Source of the DNA: Symbiodinium natans
Lineage: Eukaryota > Sar > Dinophyceae > Suessiales > Symbiodiniaceae
NCBI GenBank assembly: GCA_905221605.1
Contig: CAJNDS010002686.1
Location: 148,757-161,256, forward strand
Direction of reading: 5' to 3'
DNA length: 12,500 bases
The position numbers and the translations under genes are program-made. Shown in pieces: positions 1 through 5,223 of this stretch. Each line of letters begins with the position of its first letter. The first letter of the stretch is position 1. The notes under the pieces are model-generated. The model ran no database searches and was not told where the DNA came from. It saw only the letters and a program-made list of their open reading frames with translations.

Positions 1-98
1 AGGTTTCGGGTTTAGGGTTTAGGGTTTAGGGTTTAGGGTTTGGGGTTTAGGGCTTAGGGCTTAGGGTTTAGGGCTTAGGGTTTAGGGCTTAGGGTTTA
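1..98 (+). repeat. Telomere-type array, TTTAGGG sense, with CTTAGGG variants
   Basis: About 14 units of TTTAGGG, several changed to CTTAGGG or TTTGGGG. It enters from the window edge, so its full length is unknown. It runs directly into a truncated foldback element, without unique DNA between them. Confidence 0.95.
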
Positions 99-136
99 TA
101 TGTACAATTGGTTAAGAAGTTCCATGAACCTCCAAG
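97..136. mobile_element. Truncated foldback (introner-like) element, one end only
   Basis: Read on the minus strand this starts CTTGGAGGTTCATGGAACTT and continues through AACCAATTGTACATATAA, closely matching the left half of the complete element at 3303-3448. The other half is missing and the TTTAGGG array of 1-98 stands in its place. The family end carries AG|GT at 130/129. The preceding minus-strand bases 130-166 form a 12-codon open frame (A-S-G-V-L-S-F-D-A-Y-L-E) with CAG just upstream, so the element may begin an intron here. The homology is clear; the intron role is inferred. Confidence 0.65.
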
Positions 137-170
137 TAGGCGTCAAAGCTCAGAACTCCCGAAGCCCTGG

Positions 171-342
171 GGCTTAGGGTTTGAGGTTTAGGGTTTAGGG
201 TTTAGGGTTTAGGGTTTGGGGTTTGGGGTTTGGGGTTCGGGGTTTGGGGTTTGGGGTTTCGGGTTCCGGGTTTCGGGTTTGGGGTTTCGGGTTTAGAGTT
301 TGGGGTTTGGAATCTGGAATATAAGGTTTAGGGTTAGGGTTT
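171..342 (+). repeat. Degenerate TTTAGGG/TTTGGGG array
   Basis: Starts as TTTAGGG, becomes a run of TTTGGGG and TTTCGGG from about 210 to 300, then returns to TTTAGGG. The variant units are clustered, which suggests local tandem expansion of mutated units. Confidence 0.9.
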
Positions 343-359
343 CAATGGCCGAGAAACAC

Positions 360-437
360 TTAATCACCAAATACCAGGCCCTCTAGATCATGCTTCCTGA
401 GAAGCAATGCTTCTTCATGCAGTCTAGGGGAGACAAT
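360..437 (-). CDS. Coding-like island, possible exon remnant (25 codons)
   Basis: Minus-strand frame of 25 codons ending in TAA, containing H-E-E-A-L-L-L-R-K-H-D-L-E-G, with a possible splice acceptor CCCTAG at the upstream end. On the plus strand the same DNA has a 13-codon ATG frame at 345-386. The product is not recognised. The island also holds the small stem-loop TGCTTC-ctga-GAAGCA. Chance openness is quite possible at this length. Confidence 0.15.
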   Translation of the reverse strand: MVSPRLHEEALLLRKHDLEGLVFGD

Positions 438-519
438 CCCTAAACCCTAAACCCTAAACCCTAAACCCTAATCCCTAAACCCTAAACCCCTGTGCCCTAA
501 ACCCTACACCTTAAACCCC
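437..519 (-). repeat. CCCTAAA array ending in the palindrome AACCCCGGGGTT
   Basis: C-rich orientation, with some degenerate units towards the right (CCCTACA, CCTTAAA). It ends at 514-525 in a perfect 12-bp palindrome, where the orientation turns. Confidence 0.93.
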
Positions 520-611
520 GGGGTTGAAAATTTTGGGGGTTATTGGCCAGCTGCCAAGAGACTGAAGTCGACTCGCCCCGGGCACCCCCAGGCGGGTTGA
601 GCACCAGCCTG
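520..611 (-). CDS. Coding-like island, possible internal exon
   Basis: On the minus strand CCCTTGCAG acts as a plausible acceptor. A frame then stays open for about 30 codons (L-V-L-N-P-P-G-G-A-R-G-E) to the edge of the next array, where CGGG|GTTTAAGG gives a GT. No family was recognised. The edges fit an intron made of telomere-type repeat, but length and composition alone make this weak. Confidence 0.18.
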
Positions 612-621
612 CAAGGGAATT

Positions 622-660
622 CTTTTAGGGTTTTAGGGTTTAGGGTTTAGGGTTTAGGGC
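622..660 (+). repeat. Short TTTAGGG array
   Basis: Four to five units, the first two as TTTTAGGG. Confidence 0.9.
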
Positions 661-904
661 CAGGAATCCAGGAATACCCCTAAAGCCCCTAAACTCCAAG
701 CCCCATCCCCACACATCAGGTTGCAAACCCTAAGCCCTAAACCGCCGCCGGCCAAACAACCCTGAACCCTGACACCCCCAAGGCCCCTAAAGCCCGAAAC
801 CCCTCAAGCCTTACATCTCCGATAGCCAAGAAATGAAAATGATAAACTTTCTTATTCCTACCAAATAAGGAACCCACAAAAGTTTAATGTTTAACTAATG
901 GCTA
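661..904. other. Degenerate CCCTAAA-derived and unique DNA, no gene seen
   Basis: The left half is full of decayed telomere-like words (CCCCTAAAGCC, CCCTAAGCCC). From about 810 the DNA is AT-richer and unique, with a short inverted pair CTTATT...AATAAG near 850-868. No convincing frame or element was seen. Confidence 0.5.
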
Positions 905-1027
905 AGCCCTGACCCTAACCCCTAACCCCTAACCCCTAAACCCTAAAACCTAAACCCTAAACCCTAAACCCTAAACCTTAACCCTAAACCCTAAACGCGG
1001 CCCTAAACCCTCGACCCTAGACCCTAC
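905..1027 (-). repeat. CCCTAAA array with CCCCTAA variants
   Basis: C-rich units; the left part is CCCCTAA (8-mers and 7-mers), the right part canonical. It degrades into CCCTCGA and CCCTAGA at the right edge. Confidence 0.93.
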
Positions 1028-1133
1028 CTGAAGGTCTGAACCCCTAAAGCCCTGAACCAGGAGAGTCACTAGCCGAGCGCCGGACGCCAGCCACCAGTGG
1101 TTGCCGGCATCCTGACCTTTGCTTCAGTGGCTT
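1028..1133. other. Unique island between arrays
   Basis: About 106 bp, GC-rich to the right. The minus strand has a 20-codon frame to TAG including A-T-E-A-K-V-R-M-P-A-T-T-G-G-W. No splice sites better than chance, and no assignment. Confidence 0.3.
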
Positions 1134-1440
1134 TAAGGTTTAGGGTTTAGGGTTTGGGGCTAGGGTTTGGGGTTTGGGGTTTAGGGTTTTGGGTCTTTGG
1201 GGTTTGGGGTTTTTGGGGTTTAGGGTTTGGGGTTTAGGGTTTAGGATTTGAGGTTTAGACTTTGAGGTTTAGGGTTTGGGGTTTTGGGGGTTTGGGGTTT
1301 AGGGTACCCCCTCAACCCTAAACCCCTCAACCCTGAACCCGAAACCCCGAAACCCCGAAACCCATGACCCCTAAACCTCTACACCCTAAACCTCTACACC
1401 CCAAACCCTAAACCCCTAATCCCAAAACCCGAAACCCCTA
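1134..1440. repeat. Head-to-head pair: G-rich array then C-rich array joined at GGGTACCC
   Basis: 1134-1305 reads TTTAGGG/TTTGGGG and 1306-1440 reads CCCTAAA and variants (CCCTCAA, CCCGAAA). The turn is at GGGTACCC, 1302-1309, so the two arms could fold into a long imperfect hairpin. Both arms are degenerate, suggesting an old structure. Confidence 0.9.
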
Positions 1441-1444
1441 CGAC

Positions 1445-1495
1445 CTCCCCCGCTTCGGACACACTCAGCTCAGCACCCTTGTCGTCCTTGAGGTC
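1445..1495 (-). CDS. Putative 51-nt internal exon
   Basis: Minus strand: TTCTTTGACAG is followed by exactly 17 open codons, D-L-K-D-D-K-G-A-E-L-S-V-S-E-A-G-E, then GT (GAG|GTCGTAGGGG). The peptide is charged and has ordinary protein composition. Both edges have the CAG|G and AG|GT consensus, and the downstream sequence passes at once into telomere-like repeat. No domain can be named from 17 residues. Confidence 0.3.
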
Positions 1496-1509
1496 CTGTC
1501 AAAGAACTT

Positions 1510-1800
1510 GTTTAAGGGTTTGGGGTTCAGGGGTTCAGGGGTTTAGGGTTTCAGGTTTAGGGGTTTAGCGTTTAGGGTTTAGGGTTGGGTTGAGTGGTTT
1601 GCAGTTTTGGGTTTAGGGGGGGGGGAGACTTTTAGGGGTTTACTCTAGGAGTTTGCGGGCTTCCGGGCTTAAGGTTTAGGAGGGGTTAGGAGTTTAGGGA
1701 TTTAGGCTTTAGGGGTTGAAGGTTTCGGGTTGTAGGGTTTGTAAACCCTAACCCCTAAACCCTAAACCCTAAACCCTAAACCCTAAACCCTAAACCCTAG
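1510..1800. repeat. Degenerate G-rich array turning into a clean CCCTAAA array
   Basis: 1510-1740 is heavily mutated TTTAGGG with a poly-G run near 1616-1625. At 1734-1749 it turns through AGGGTTT-gt-AAACCCT into seven or eight clean CCCTAAA units (1742-1799), which end in the palindrome ACCCTAGGGT (1794-1803). The clean arm is clearly younger than the decayed arm. Confidence 0.92.
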
Positions 1801-1899
1801 GGTGTCATGGGGTGTAGGGCTTAGGCCGACCCCGACCGCCCGGAAGTAGGGAACTAGGCACCCAGCAAGGCCAGGAGCGCCTGATTCAATGACTTCCCG
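1796..1899 (-). CDS. Putative internal exon flush with a telomere-type array
   Basis: Minus strand: after CTAAACTAAG a frame of 34 codons plus two bases stays open to CCCTAGG|GTTTAGGG, so the first GT of the array would be the donor. The peptide includes R-E-V-I-E-S-G-A-P-G-L-A-G-C-L-V-P-Y-F-R. On the other side the island abuts the array at 1903. The frame is protein-like but matches no family I know. Confidence 0.28.
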
Positions 1900-1902
1900 C
1901 TT

Positions 1903-2050
1903 AGTTTAGGGTTTAGGGTTTAGGGTTTAGGGTTTAGGGTTTAGGGTTTAGGGTTTAGGGTTTAGGGTTTAGGGTTTAGGGTTTAGGGTTTAGGGTTTAG
2001 GGTTTAGGGTTTAGGGTTTAGGGTTTAGGGCTTACCCTAAACCCTAAACT
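1903..2050. repeat. Perfect TTTAGGG array (about 18 units) with a short inverted tail
   Basis: 1903-2030 is uninterrupted TTTAGGG without a substitution until the last unit. It turns at AGGGCTTACCCT into two CCCTAAA units (2034-2048). Such perfection beside decayed arrays implies recent expansion or gene conversion. Confidence 0.97.
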
Positions 2051-2077
2051 GTAGGGTTGTGGGGATTTCCGTGACTC

Positions 2078-2155
2078 TCATCCCTTGGCTCTCGCGGCAG
2101 TGGCCTCATTGATGGGGACCGCGAAGGCCATGTACGCAGGCCTGTTGTGCTTGAG
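2078..2155 (-). CDS. Coding-like island, possible exon
   Basis: Minus-strand frame of 25 codons ending TGA with L-K-H-N-R-P-A-Y-M-A-F-A-V-P-I-N-E-A, following CCCTCAAG. A second minus frame starting one base after the same AG is open for 33 codons right up to CCTACA|GTTTAGGG. Two competing open frames show how little openness proves here. Product not recognised. Confidence 0.2.
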   Translation of the reverse strand, partial: LKHNRPAYMAFAVPINEATAARAKG

Positions 2156-2160
2156 GGTTG

Positions 2161-2230
2161 TAAGGGTTTGGGGTTTAGGGTTTAGGGTTTAGGGTTTAGG
2201 GTTTAGGGCTTAGGGTTCAGGGTTTAGGGC
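2161..2230 (+). repeat. TTTAGGG array
   Basis: About nine units with TTTGGGG, CTTAGGG and TTCAGGG variants at the ends. Confidence 0.93.
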
Positions 2231-2349
2231 TCCCTGTATGTTGTTGTCGGACTCAAAACTACCTCAAATGATGACACTGACTCACATGTTAAGATATGCT
2301 AAAAAGTAAGAATCAAAACTACCTCCTCAGATGATGGGTTAGGCTATAC
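2231..2349. repeat. Island with a 60-bp-spaced direct repeat
   Basis: TCAAAACTACCTC occurs at 2253-2265 and 2313-2325, each followed by a version of GATG and then a related GTTA-rich tail, so the island is a diverged tandem duplication. Its right end, read on the minus strand (TTCGTATAGCC), weakly resembles the interior of the foldback family (ACTTATAGCC at 8585). Confidence 0.5.
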
Positions 2350-2396
2350 GAAACCCTAAACCCTAAACCCTAAACCCTAAACCCTAAACCCGAAAC
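2350..2396 (-). repeat. CCCTAAA array
   Basis: Six clean units, the last changed to CCCGAAA. Confidence 0.93.
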
Positions 2397-2406
2397 CCAT
2401 GCTTGT

Positions 2407-2502
2407 TTATGTATCGCCATCGGCTTCAGTGGCAAAGTGAGGTGCCGACTTGAACAAGCCGCCAGCTTTCCTCTTCGCCCAGTTCATGACCTGGGCGAAG
2501 CT
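2407..2502 (-). CDS. Coding-like island, possible terminal exon (31 codons)
   Basis: Minus-strand frame of 31 codons and TAA with F-A-Q-V-M-N-W-A-K-R-K-A-G-G-L-F-K-S, basic and amphipathic. TTCGCCCAG|G lies within it and could be an acceptor. Read through the hairpin at 2473-2500, the codons give F-A-Q-V-M-N-W-A-K. No family recognised. Confidence 0.22.
   Translation of the reverse strand, partial: SFAQVMNWAKRKAGGLFKSAPHFATEADGDT
2473..2500. repeat. Perfect 10-bp stem-loop
   Basis: CTTCGCCCAG, eight-base loop, CTGGGCGAAG. Stem of seven or eight G-C pairs; it could be a stable RNA hairpin if transcribed. It lies inside a coding-like frame, so it may be incidental. Confidence 0.6.
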
Positions 2503-2574
2503 TAGGATTTAGGGTCCCTAAACCCTAAACCTTAAACTCCTTTAGGGTTTAGGGTTTAGGGTTTAGGGTTTAGG
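2503..2574. repeat. Compact array with two orientation turns
   Basis: TTTAGGG-t-CCCTAAA (2508-2522) turns G-rich to C-rich. About 20 bp later, near 2536-2545, the sequence turns back to G-rich and continues to 2574. Confidence 0.9.
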
Positions 2575-2697
2575 ATGCCAAGGCAGGTCTTATCGACTTT
2601 CTGCGGAATCGAGCGAGCGTGAGGCACAGAGAACGGCCGTAAAGCTGGTAGACAGCTCACCATATTCCACCTACAATAGGGGCCTTAGTAATTAGAA
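2575..2697. other. Unique island between arrays
   Basis: Minus strand: CCCCTATTGTAG is followed by a 26-codon frame (V-E-Y-G-E-L-S-T-S-F-T-A-V-L-C), and a second CAG near 2603 precedes K-V-D-K-T-C-L-G-I in another frame. Either could be an exon piece; neither has a good donor. Confidence 0.3.
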
Positions 2698-2833
2698 CAG
2701 GGTTTGGGGATGAGGGGTGAGGGGTTTAGGGTTGAGGGTTTAAATAGGGGTTTACGGCTAGCAGTGGGGGTGCAAAAAGTATATTTGCAAGACTACTAAT
2801 TATTCCGCTAAACCCTAAACCCTAAACCCTAAA
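2698..2833. repeat. Degenerate G-rich block, small hairpin island and short CCCTAAA block
   Basis: 2699-2755 is decayed TTTAGGG/TTGAGGG. 2756-2808 is AT-rich unique DNA with the stem TGCAAA-7-TTTGCA (2771-2789). 2810-2833 is three CCCTAAA units. Confidence 0.8.
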
Positions 2834-2837
2834 TTAC

Positions 2838-2910
2838 TTGGCGTCCGTGCATTCTTCCAGCCTTCCTCGCCAGAGTTGCTGAAGGCACTGGCAAAGATGC
2901 GAAGGATGCT
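2838..2910 (-). CDS. Putative internal exon (24 codons)
   Basis: Minus strand: GGTACCCAG precedes a frame of 24 codons plus one base (S-I-L-R-I-F-A-S-A-F-S-N-S-G-E-E-G-W-K) that ends CCAA|GTAATTTAGGG. In transcript sense both flanking arrays are G-rich. A plus-strand frame through the same DNA is also open (L-L-K-A-L-A-K-M-R-R-M-L-W). The minus call is preferred because of its AG and GT edges. Confidence 0.27.
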
Positions 2911-2918
2911 CTGGGTAC

Positions 2919-3000
2919 CCCTAAACCCTAAACCCTAAACCCTAAACCCTAAACCCTAAACCCTAAACCCTAAACCCTAAACCCTAAACCCTAAACCCTA
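2919..3000 (-). repeat. Clean CCCTAAA array, about 12 units
   Basis: Uninterrupted apart from one extra C at the start, which follows a GGGTACCC junction (2913-2920). Confidence 0.96.
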
Positions 3001-3159
3001 TTCCAGGGCCGTTTTTTCCGCACTGGTTTGTGGTTCGCCAACAGTCGAAATGCCTGGTTCCTTTCTGCCAACCACCCGAAAGGTCAGGGAAACAGCGACT
3101 TTGGTTCGGAAGGGGGCGATCTCAAACATGAAGTACGACTGGCGCCAAATTGCAGAATC
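2998..3159 (-). CDS. Putative 3' terminal exon (53 codons)
   Basis: Minus strand: a pyrimidine-leaning stretch ending ACTTGTGTTTTCAG is followed by 53 open codons and TAG, starting D-S-A-I-W-R-Q-S-Y-F-M-F-E-I-A-P-F and ending near E-K-T-A-L-E; the stop sits at the edge of the CCCTAAA array. This is among the best acceptors in the window. It is in phase 0 with the candidate exon 3442-3544. The opposite strand also has a 69-codon open frame (3028-3234, TTG start, including W-F-L-S-A-N-H-P-K-G-Q-G), so the strand is not certain. Product unknown. Confidence 0.35.
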   Translation of the reverse strand, partial: DSAIWRQSYFMFEIAPFRTKVAVSLTFRVVGRKEPGISTVGEPQTSAEKTALE

Positions 3160-3302
3160 CTGAAAACACAAGTTCGTGAAATGCAAGCTCATGAGAGAGG
3201 ACGTGAAGTCCGCAAACAGAACATAGAACAATGACCTCCCCTGAAGTATCCCACGGCCCAAACAAACCTTTACCCTGCATCCGAATCCCTCAGCCCTGAC
3301 CA

Positions 3303-3448
3303 CTTGGAGGTTCATGGTACTTCTGAACCAATTTGAACTGTACTTATAACCCACGTATAGGCCCCTTAAGTGCCCTAACATGATTATTATTTGAGTTATA
3401 AGTACTGTTAAATTTAAAATTGGCCAATAAGTACCATGAACCTGCAAG
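3303..3448. mobile_element. Complete foldback element of about 146 bp, introner-like
   Basis: The left end CTTGGAGGTTCATGGTACTT (3303-3322) and right end AAGTACCATGAACCTGCAAG (3429-3448) are inverted copies matching at 19 of 20 positions. Similarity continues inward (GTACTTATAAC at 3339-3349 against GTTATAAGTAC at 3395-3405) towards a centre with CCCCTTAAGTGCCC, so almost the whole element folds back. No clear target-site duplication. There is no coding capacity, as in MITEs. Read on the minus strand the end contains CAG|GTTCATGG, a usable 5' splice site, and TTTTCAG lies downstream at 3160, so the element may be an intron or lie in one. Confidence 0.8.
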
Positions 3449-3544
3449 CAGAGGATCTGCCTTCGGAGCTGCTTGAAGAAGATTGCGCCCAGGTAGCTCA
3501 CCGGCCTTGGCTGAGTTGTTGCGCATGAGCTCGAGGCCTTCCAT
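3442..3544 (-). CDS. Putative exon upstream of the foldback element (34 codons)
   Basis: Minus strand: GCCACCCAG is followed by a frame of 34 codons plus one base that ends L-C-L-Q at CAG|GTTC, the CAG|GT lying within the foldback element's end. It includes P-V-S-Y-L-G-A-I-F-F-K-Q-L-R-R-Q-I-L. The frame joins in phase 0 to the exon at 2998-3159. A second minus frame (M-E-G-L-E-L-M-R-N-N-S-A-K-A) is equally open and has a GTGAGC donor inside, so the exact frame is open to doubt. Confidence 0.28.
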
Positions 3545-3599
3545 CTGGGTGGCTGGCAAATTGTGGTCCCTTTTTGGATCCCTGTTATGATACGGCACC

Positions 3600-3732
3600 C
3601 CTAAACCCTAAACCCTAAACCCTAAACCCTAAACCCTAAACCCTAAACCCTAAACCCTAAACCCTAAACCCTAAACCCTAAACCCTAAACCCTAAACCCT
3701 AAACCCTAAACCCTAAACCCTAAACCCTAAAC
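3600..3732 (-). repeat. Clean CCCTAAA array, about 19 units
   Basis: 133 bp without substitution; one of the longest perfect blocks. Confidence 0.97.
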
Positions 3733-4112
3733 TTTACGTAGGGTACCCCAAAAGGGATCATAATTTTGACAACCACCGATATCGCCCCAAAACCCCTAAA
3801 CTGGCAGGGGATGGGAGCGGGCTTCCCTAAGCTTTAAGCCCCCGCAACCCTAAACCCTAAACCCTAAACCCTAAACCCTACACCCTTTTAAGGGTTTTTT
3901 GGTCTTAAGGTGGCCCCTTCGTTTACCCACAGGCCAAATGAAGCCCACAAGCTCCGACGAACCCTGGCACCCCCAAACCCTTCGCACCCCAAAGGTTTTA
4001 GTGTTTAGGGGATTTAGGGGTTAGGGTTCAGGGTGCAGCAACCCATAAACCAACGGAGTTTAGGGTTGAGGGTCTGGGATTTGGGGCTTTGTTCGGGCTT
4101 CAGGGTCTAGGG
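3733..4112. repeat. Mixed decayed arrays and short unique pieces
   Basis: 3733-3845 is unique with degenerate C-rich words and a GGGTACCC-type junction (3740-3747). 3846-3886 is CCCTAAA, turning at ACCCTT-tt-AAGGGT (3882-3895). 3896-3990 is unique, GC-rich. 3994-4112 is decayed TTTAGGG with a 25-bp unique insert near 4035-4057. No gene supported. Confidence 0.6.
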
Positions 4113-4154
4113 TTATGATGTCTCAACGAGGGCCACGTTTTCAGGAACCTCTCC
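4113..4154 (-). CDS. Putative short terminal exon (13 codons)
   Basis: Minus strand: CCCTTCGTCCTTTAG, a good pyrimidine-rich acceptor, is followed by G-E-V-P-E-N-V-A-L-V-E-T-S and TAA. It is in phase 0 with the exon 4204-4344 across a 49-bp candidate intron (4155-4203) that begins GTTTAGGGCTTAGGG and ends TTTAG. In the combined model the protein ends here. Confidence 0.33.
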   Translation of the reverse strand, partial: GEVPENVALVETS

Positions 4155-4203
4155 CTAAAGGACGAAGGGGATCACTGGAGGTCCCCAACCCTAAGCCCTA
4201 AAC

Positions 4204-4344
4204 CCATGGGGCTCCCTGCGCCTCATCTTCGCCTCCCTTGGGAATCAAGTACTGCCCCAGCCTGCTGAAGATTTTTTGCCGGGCGGGGGACACGTAGGTA
4301 CTTGTTCCTGCTATCGGCACAAAATCATCATCATTAGCATATTC
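4204..4344 (-). CDS. Putative exon (47 codons), donor formed by telomere-like repeat
   Basis: Minus-strand frame open for 47 codons from the edge of the CAT microsatellite, with F-V-P-I-A-G-T-S-T-Y-V-S-P-A-R-Q-K and R-L-G-Q-Y-L-I-P-K-G-G-E-D. It ends CCATGG|GTTTAGGGC. Without splicing it stops one codon later at TAG, so removing the 49-bp intron would extend it by 13 codons. The true 5' edge is unclear: GATAGCAG at about 4311-4318 is a possible acceptor inside it. The N-terminal acidic run comes from the microsatellite. No family recognised. Confidence 0.35.
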
Positions 4345-4445
4345 TCATTACCATCAACATCATTATCATTATCTTTATCATTATCATTACCGTCATCATC
4401 ATCATCATCAGCATCATTACAACCACAATCATCACTCACTATCAT
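4321..4445. repeat. (CAT)n / (CATTAT)n microsatellite
   Basis: Imperfect CAT, CATTAT and CATCATCAT units over about 125 bp. The direct repeat GGTACTTGT occurs on both sides (near 4297 and 4482). The frames through it give Asp/Asn-rich or Ser/Leu/Ile-rich simple peptides. Confidence 0.9.
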
Positions 4446-4462
4446 CCCGCTGTTACGGCCAT

Positions 4463-4532
4463 TCACTCTGCTTTCTTGTGCGGTACTTGTGGAGGGTTTC
4501 CGGACTCCCAGGGTTCCAGGATTTCACGGGGC
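4463..4532 (-). CDS. Putative terminal exon (22 codons)
   Basis: Minus strand: TTGACTAG|G followed by P-R-E-I-L-E-P-W-E-S-G-N-P-P-Q-V-P-H and TGA. One leading base fits the phase of the exon at 4676-4767. The intervening 4533-4675 would be an intron made almost wholly of TTTAGGG/TTGAGGG units in transcript sense. Two other frames are also open. Confidence 0.27.
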
Positions 4533-4537
4533 CTAGT

Positions 4538-4593
4538 CAACTCAACCCCAAACCTGGAACCCCTAAACCCGAAACCCGGAACCCGAAGCCCTA

Positions 4594-4624
<31 letters not shown>

Positions 4625-4679
4625 ACCCTAAACCCTAAACCCTAAACCCTAAACCCTAAACCCTAAACCCTAAACCCCA
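4538..4679 (-). repeat. CCCTAAA array with a CCCTCAA block
   Basis: Left part is decayed CCCGAAA/CCCTAAA. 4594-4627 is a homogeneous run of CCCTCAA. 4628-4678 is clean CCCTAAA. The single-variant run indicates duplication of a mutated unit. Confidence 0.93.
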
Positions 4680-4767
4680 TCAATCCTGAAGCCTTTGGGG
4701 TTGAAACGGAAGCTCGGGCTCGGGTTTGCGTCTGAAGGCTCCTGGACATTTTGAACACGAAGATCGC
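4676..4767 (-). CDS. Putative internal exon flush with arrays on both sides
   Basis: Minus strand: CCCTAAACCCCAG is followed by 30 open codons plus two bases, starting A-I-F-V-F-K-M-S-R-S-L-Q-T-Q-T-R and ending at ATGGG|GTTTAGGG. Both splice sites would be supplied by the repeat: the C-rich array gives the acceptor, the G-rich array the donor. Phase 2 fits the next candidate exon (4463-4532). Basic Ser/Thr/Arg-rich peptide, family unknown. Confidence 0.33.
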
Positions 4768-4769
4768 CT

Positions 4770-4868
4770 GGGGTTTAGGGTTTAGGGTTTAGGGTTTAGG
4801 GTGTAGGGTTTAGGGTTTAGGGTTTAGGGTGTAGGGTCTAGGGTTTAGGGTTTAGGGTTTAGGGCTTA
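4770..4868 (+). repeat. TTTAGGG array with TGTAGGG variants
   Basis: About 14 units. The variant GTGTAGGG appears twice, about 28 bp apart, suggesting duplication of a multi-unit segment. Confidence 0.95.
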
Positions 4869-4869
4869 G

Positions 4870-4962
4870 CCTCCCATCCAGCCGCCCAGGCCTCATAAAG
4901 AAATCCAGCAGGGCGTCGTTCAGGTCCTCCAAGTTGGGTGTATTCGTGCCACAAGAATCAAG
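4870..4962 (-). CDS. Coding-like fragment with weak AAA+ (RPGRLD) resemblance
   Basis: Minus-strand frame of 31 codons bounded by arrays: G-T-N-T-P-N-L-E-D-L-N-D-A-L-L then D-F-F-M-R-P-G-R-L-D-G. AAA ATPases carry T-N-x-P-x-x-L-D-x-A-L-x-R-P-G-R-[FL]-D in their second region of homology. Here four extra residues separate the A-L-L and R-P-G-R parts and there is no Walker motif nearby. So this is a possible decayed or differently spliced AAA+ exon, or a coincidence. Confidence 0.28.
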
Positions 4963-5031
4963 GGCTTAGGGCTTAGGGTTTAGGGTTTAAGGTTTAAGGG
5001 TGTAGGCGTTCGGGTTTAGGGCGTCTAGGGA
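4963..5031 (+). repeat. Decayed TTTAGGG block
   Basis: CTTAGGG, TTTAGGG, TTTAAGG and related units, fading at about 5031. Confidence 0.8.
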
Positions 5032-5223
5032 GCATGGTGTTGCTTATGCTTCAAGCTCTGTGCATCCCCTCCTGGTCCTGGCCTTCCTTGAAAACCGAAT
5101 ACACCCTAAAATTGGGGGGTCGCATACCCTACACTACTATGATTCCTATGAAAATATGTGAACCACAAACCCTTTGAGACCGTCTGAGGTTTGAGACCAG
5201 AAACCAGAAATCAAGGCATCGGC
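5032..5223. other. Unique DNA, no gene seen
   Basis: Mixed sequence with a few decayed CCCTAAA words. AGAAATCAAGGCA at 5206-5218 is the exact inverse of TGCCTTGATTTCT at 5317-5329, and TCAAGGCATC recurs directly at 5430-5439. Confidence 0.4.

Noticed and set aside
1-98. A true chromosome end at the left edge
   Set aside because: A left end should read CCCTAAA on the plus strand; this block reads TTTAGGG and is followed by unique DNA and arrays of both orientations.
1121-2430. Shared words between islands (GCTTCAGTGGC near 1122 and 2423; GCCTGCATACAG at 7191 and 11928)
   Set aside because: Exact matches of 11-12 bases are expected several times by chance in a window of this size, and the flanks do not align.
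4294-4492. GGTACTTGT on both sides of the CAT microsatellite as a target-site duplication
   Set aside because: Only 9 bp, not adjacent to the repeat edges; plausible by chance.
4276-4536. 86-codon plus ORF with S-L-S-L-S-L-S
   Set aside because: Translated CAT/ATT microsatellite; no ATG start.
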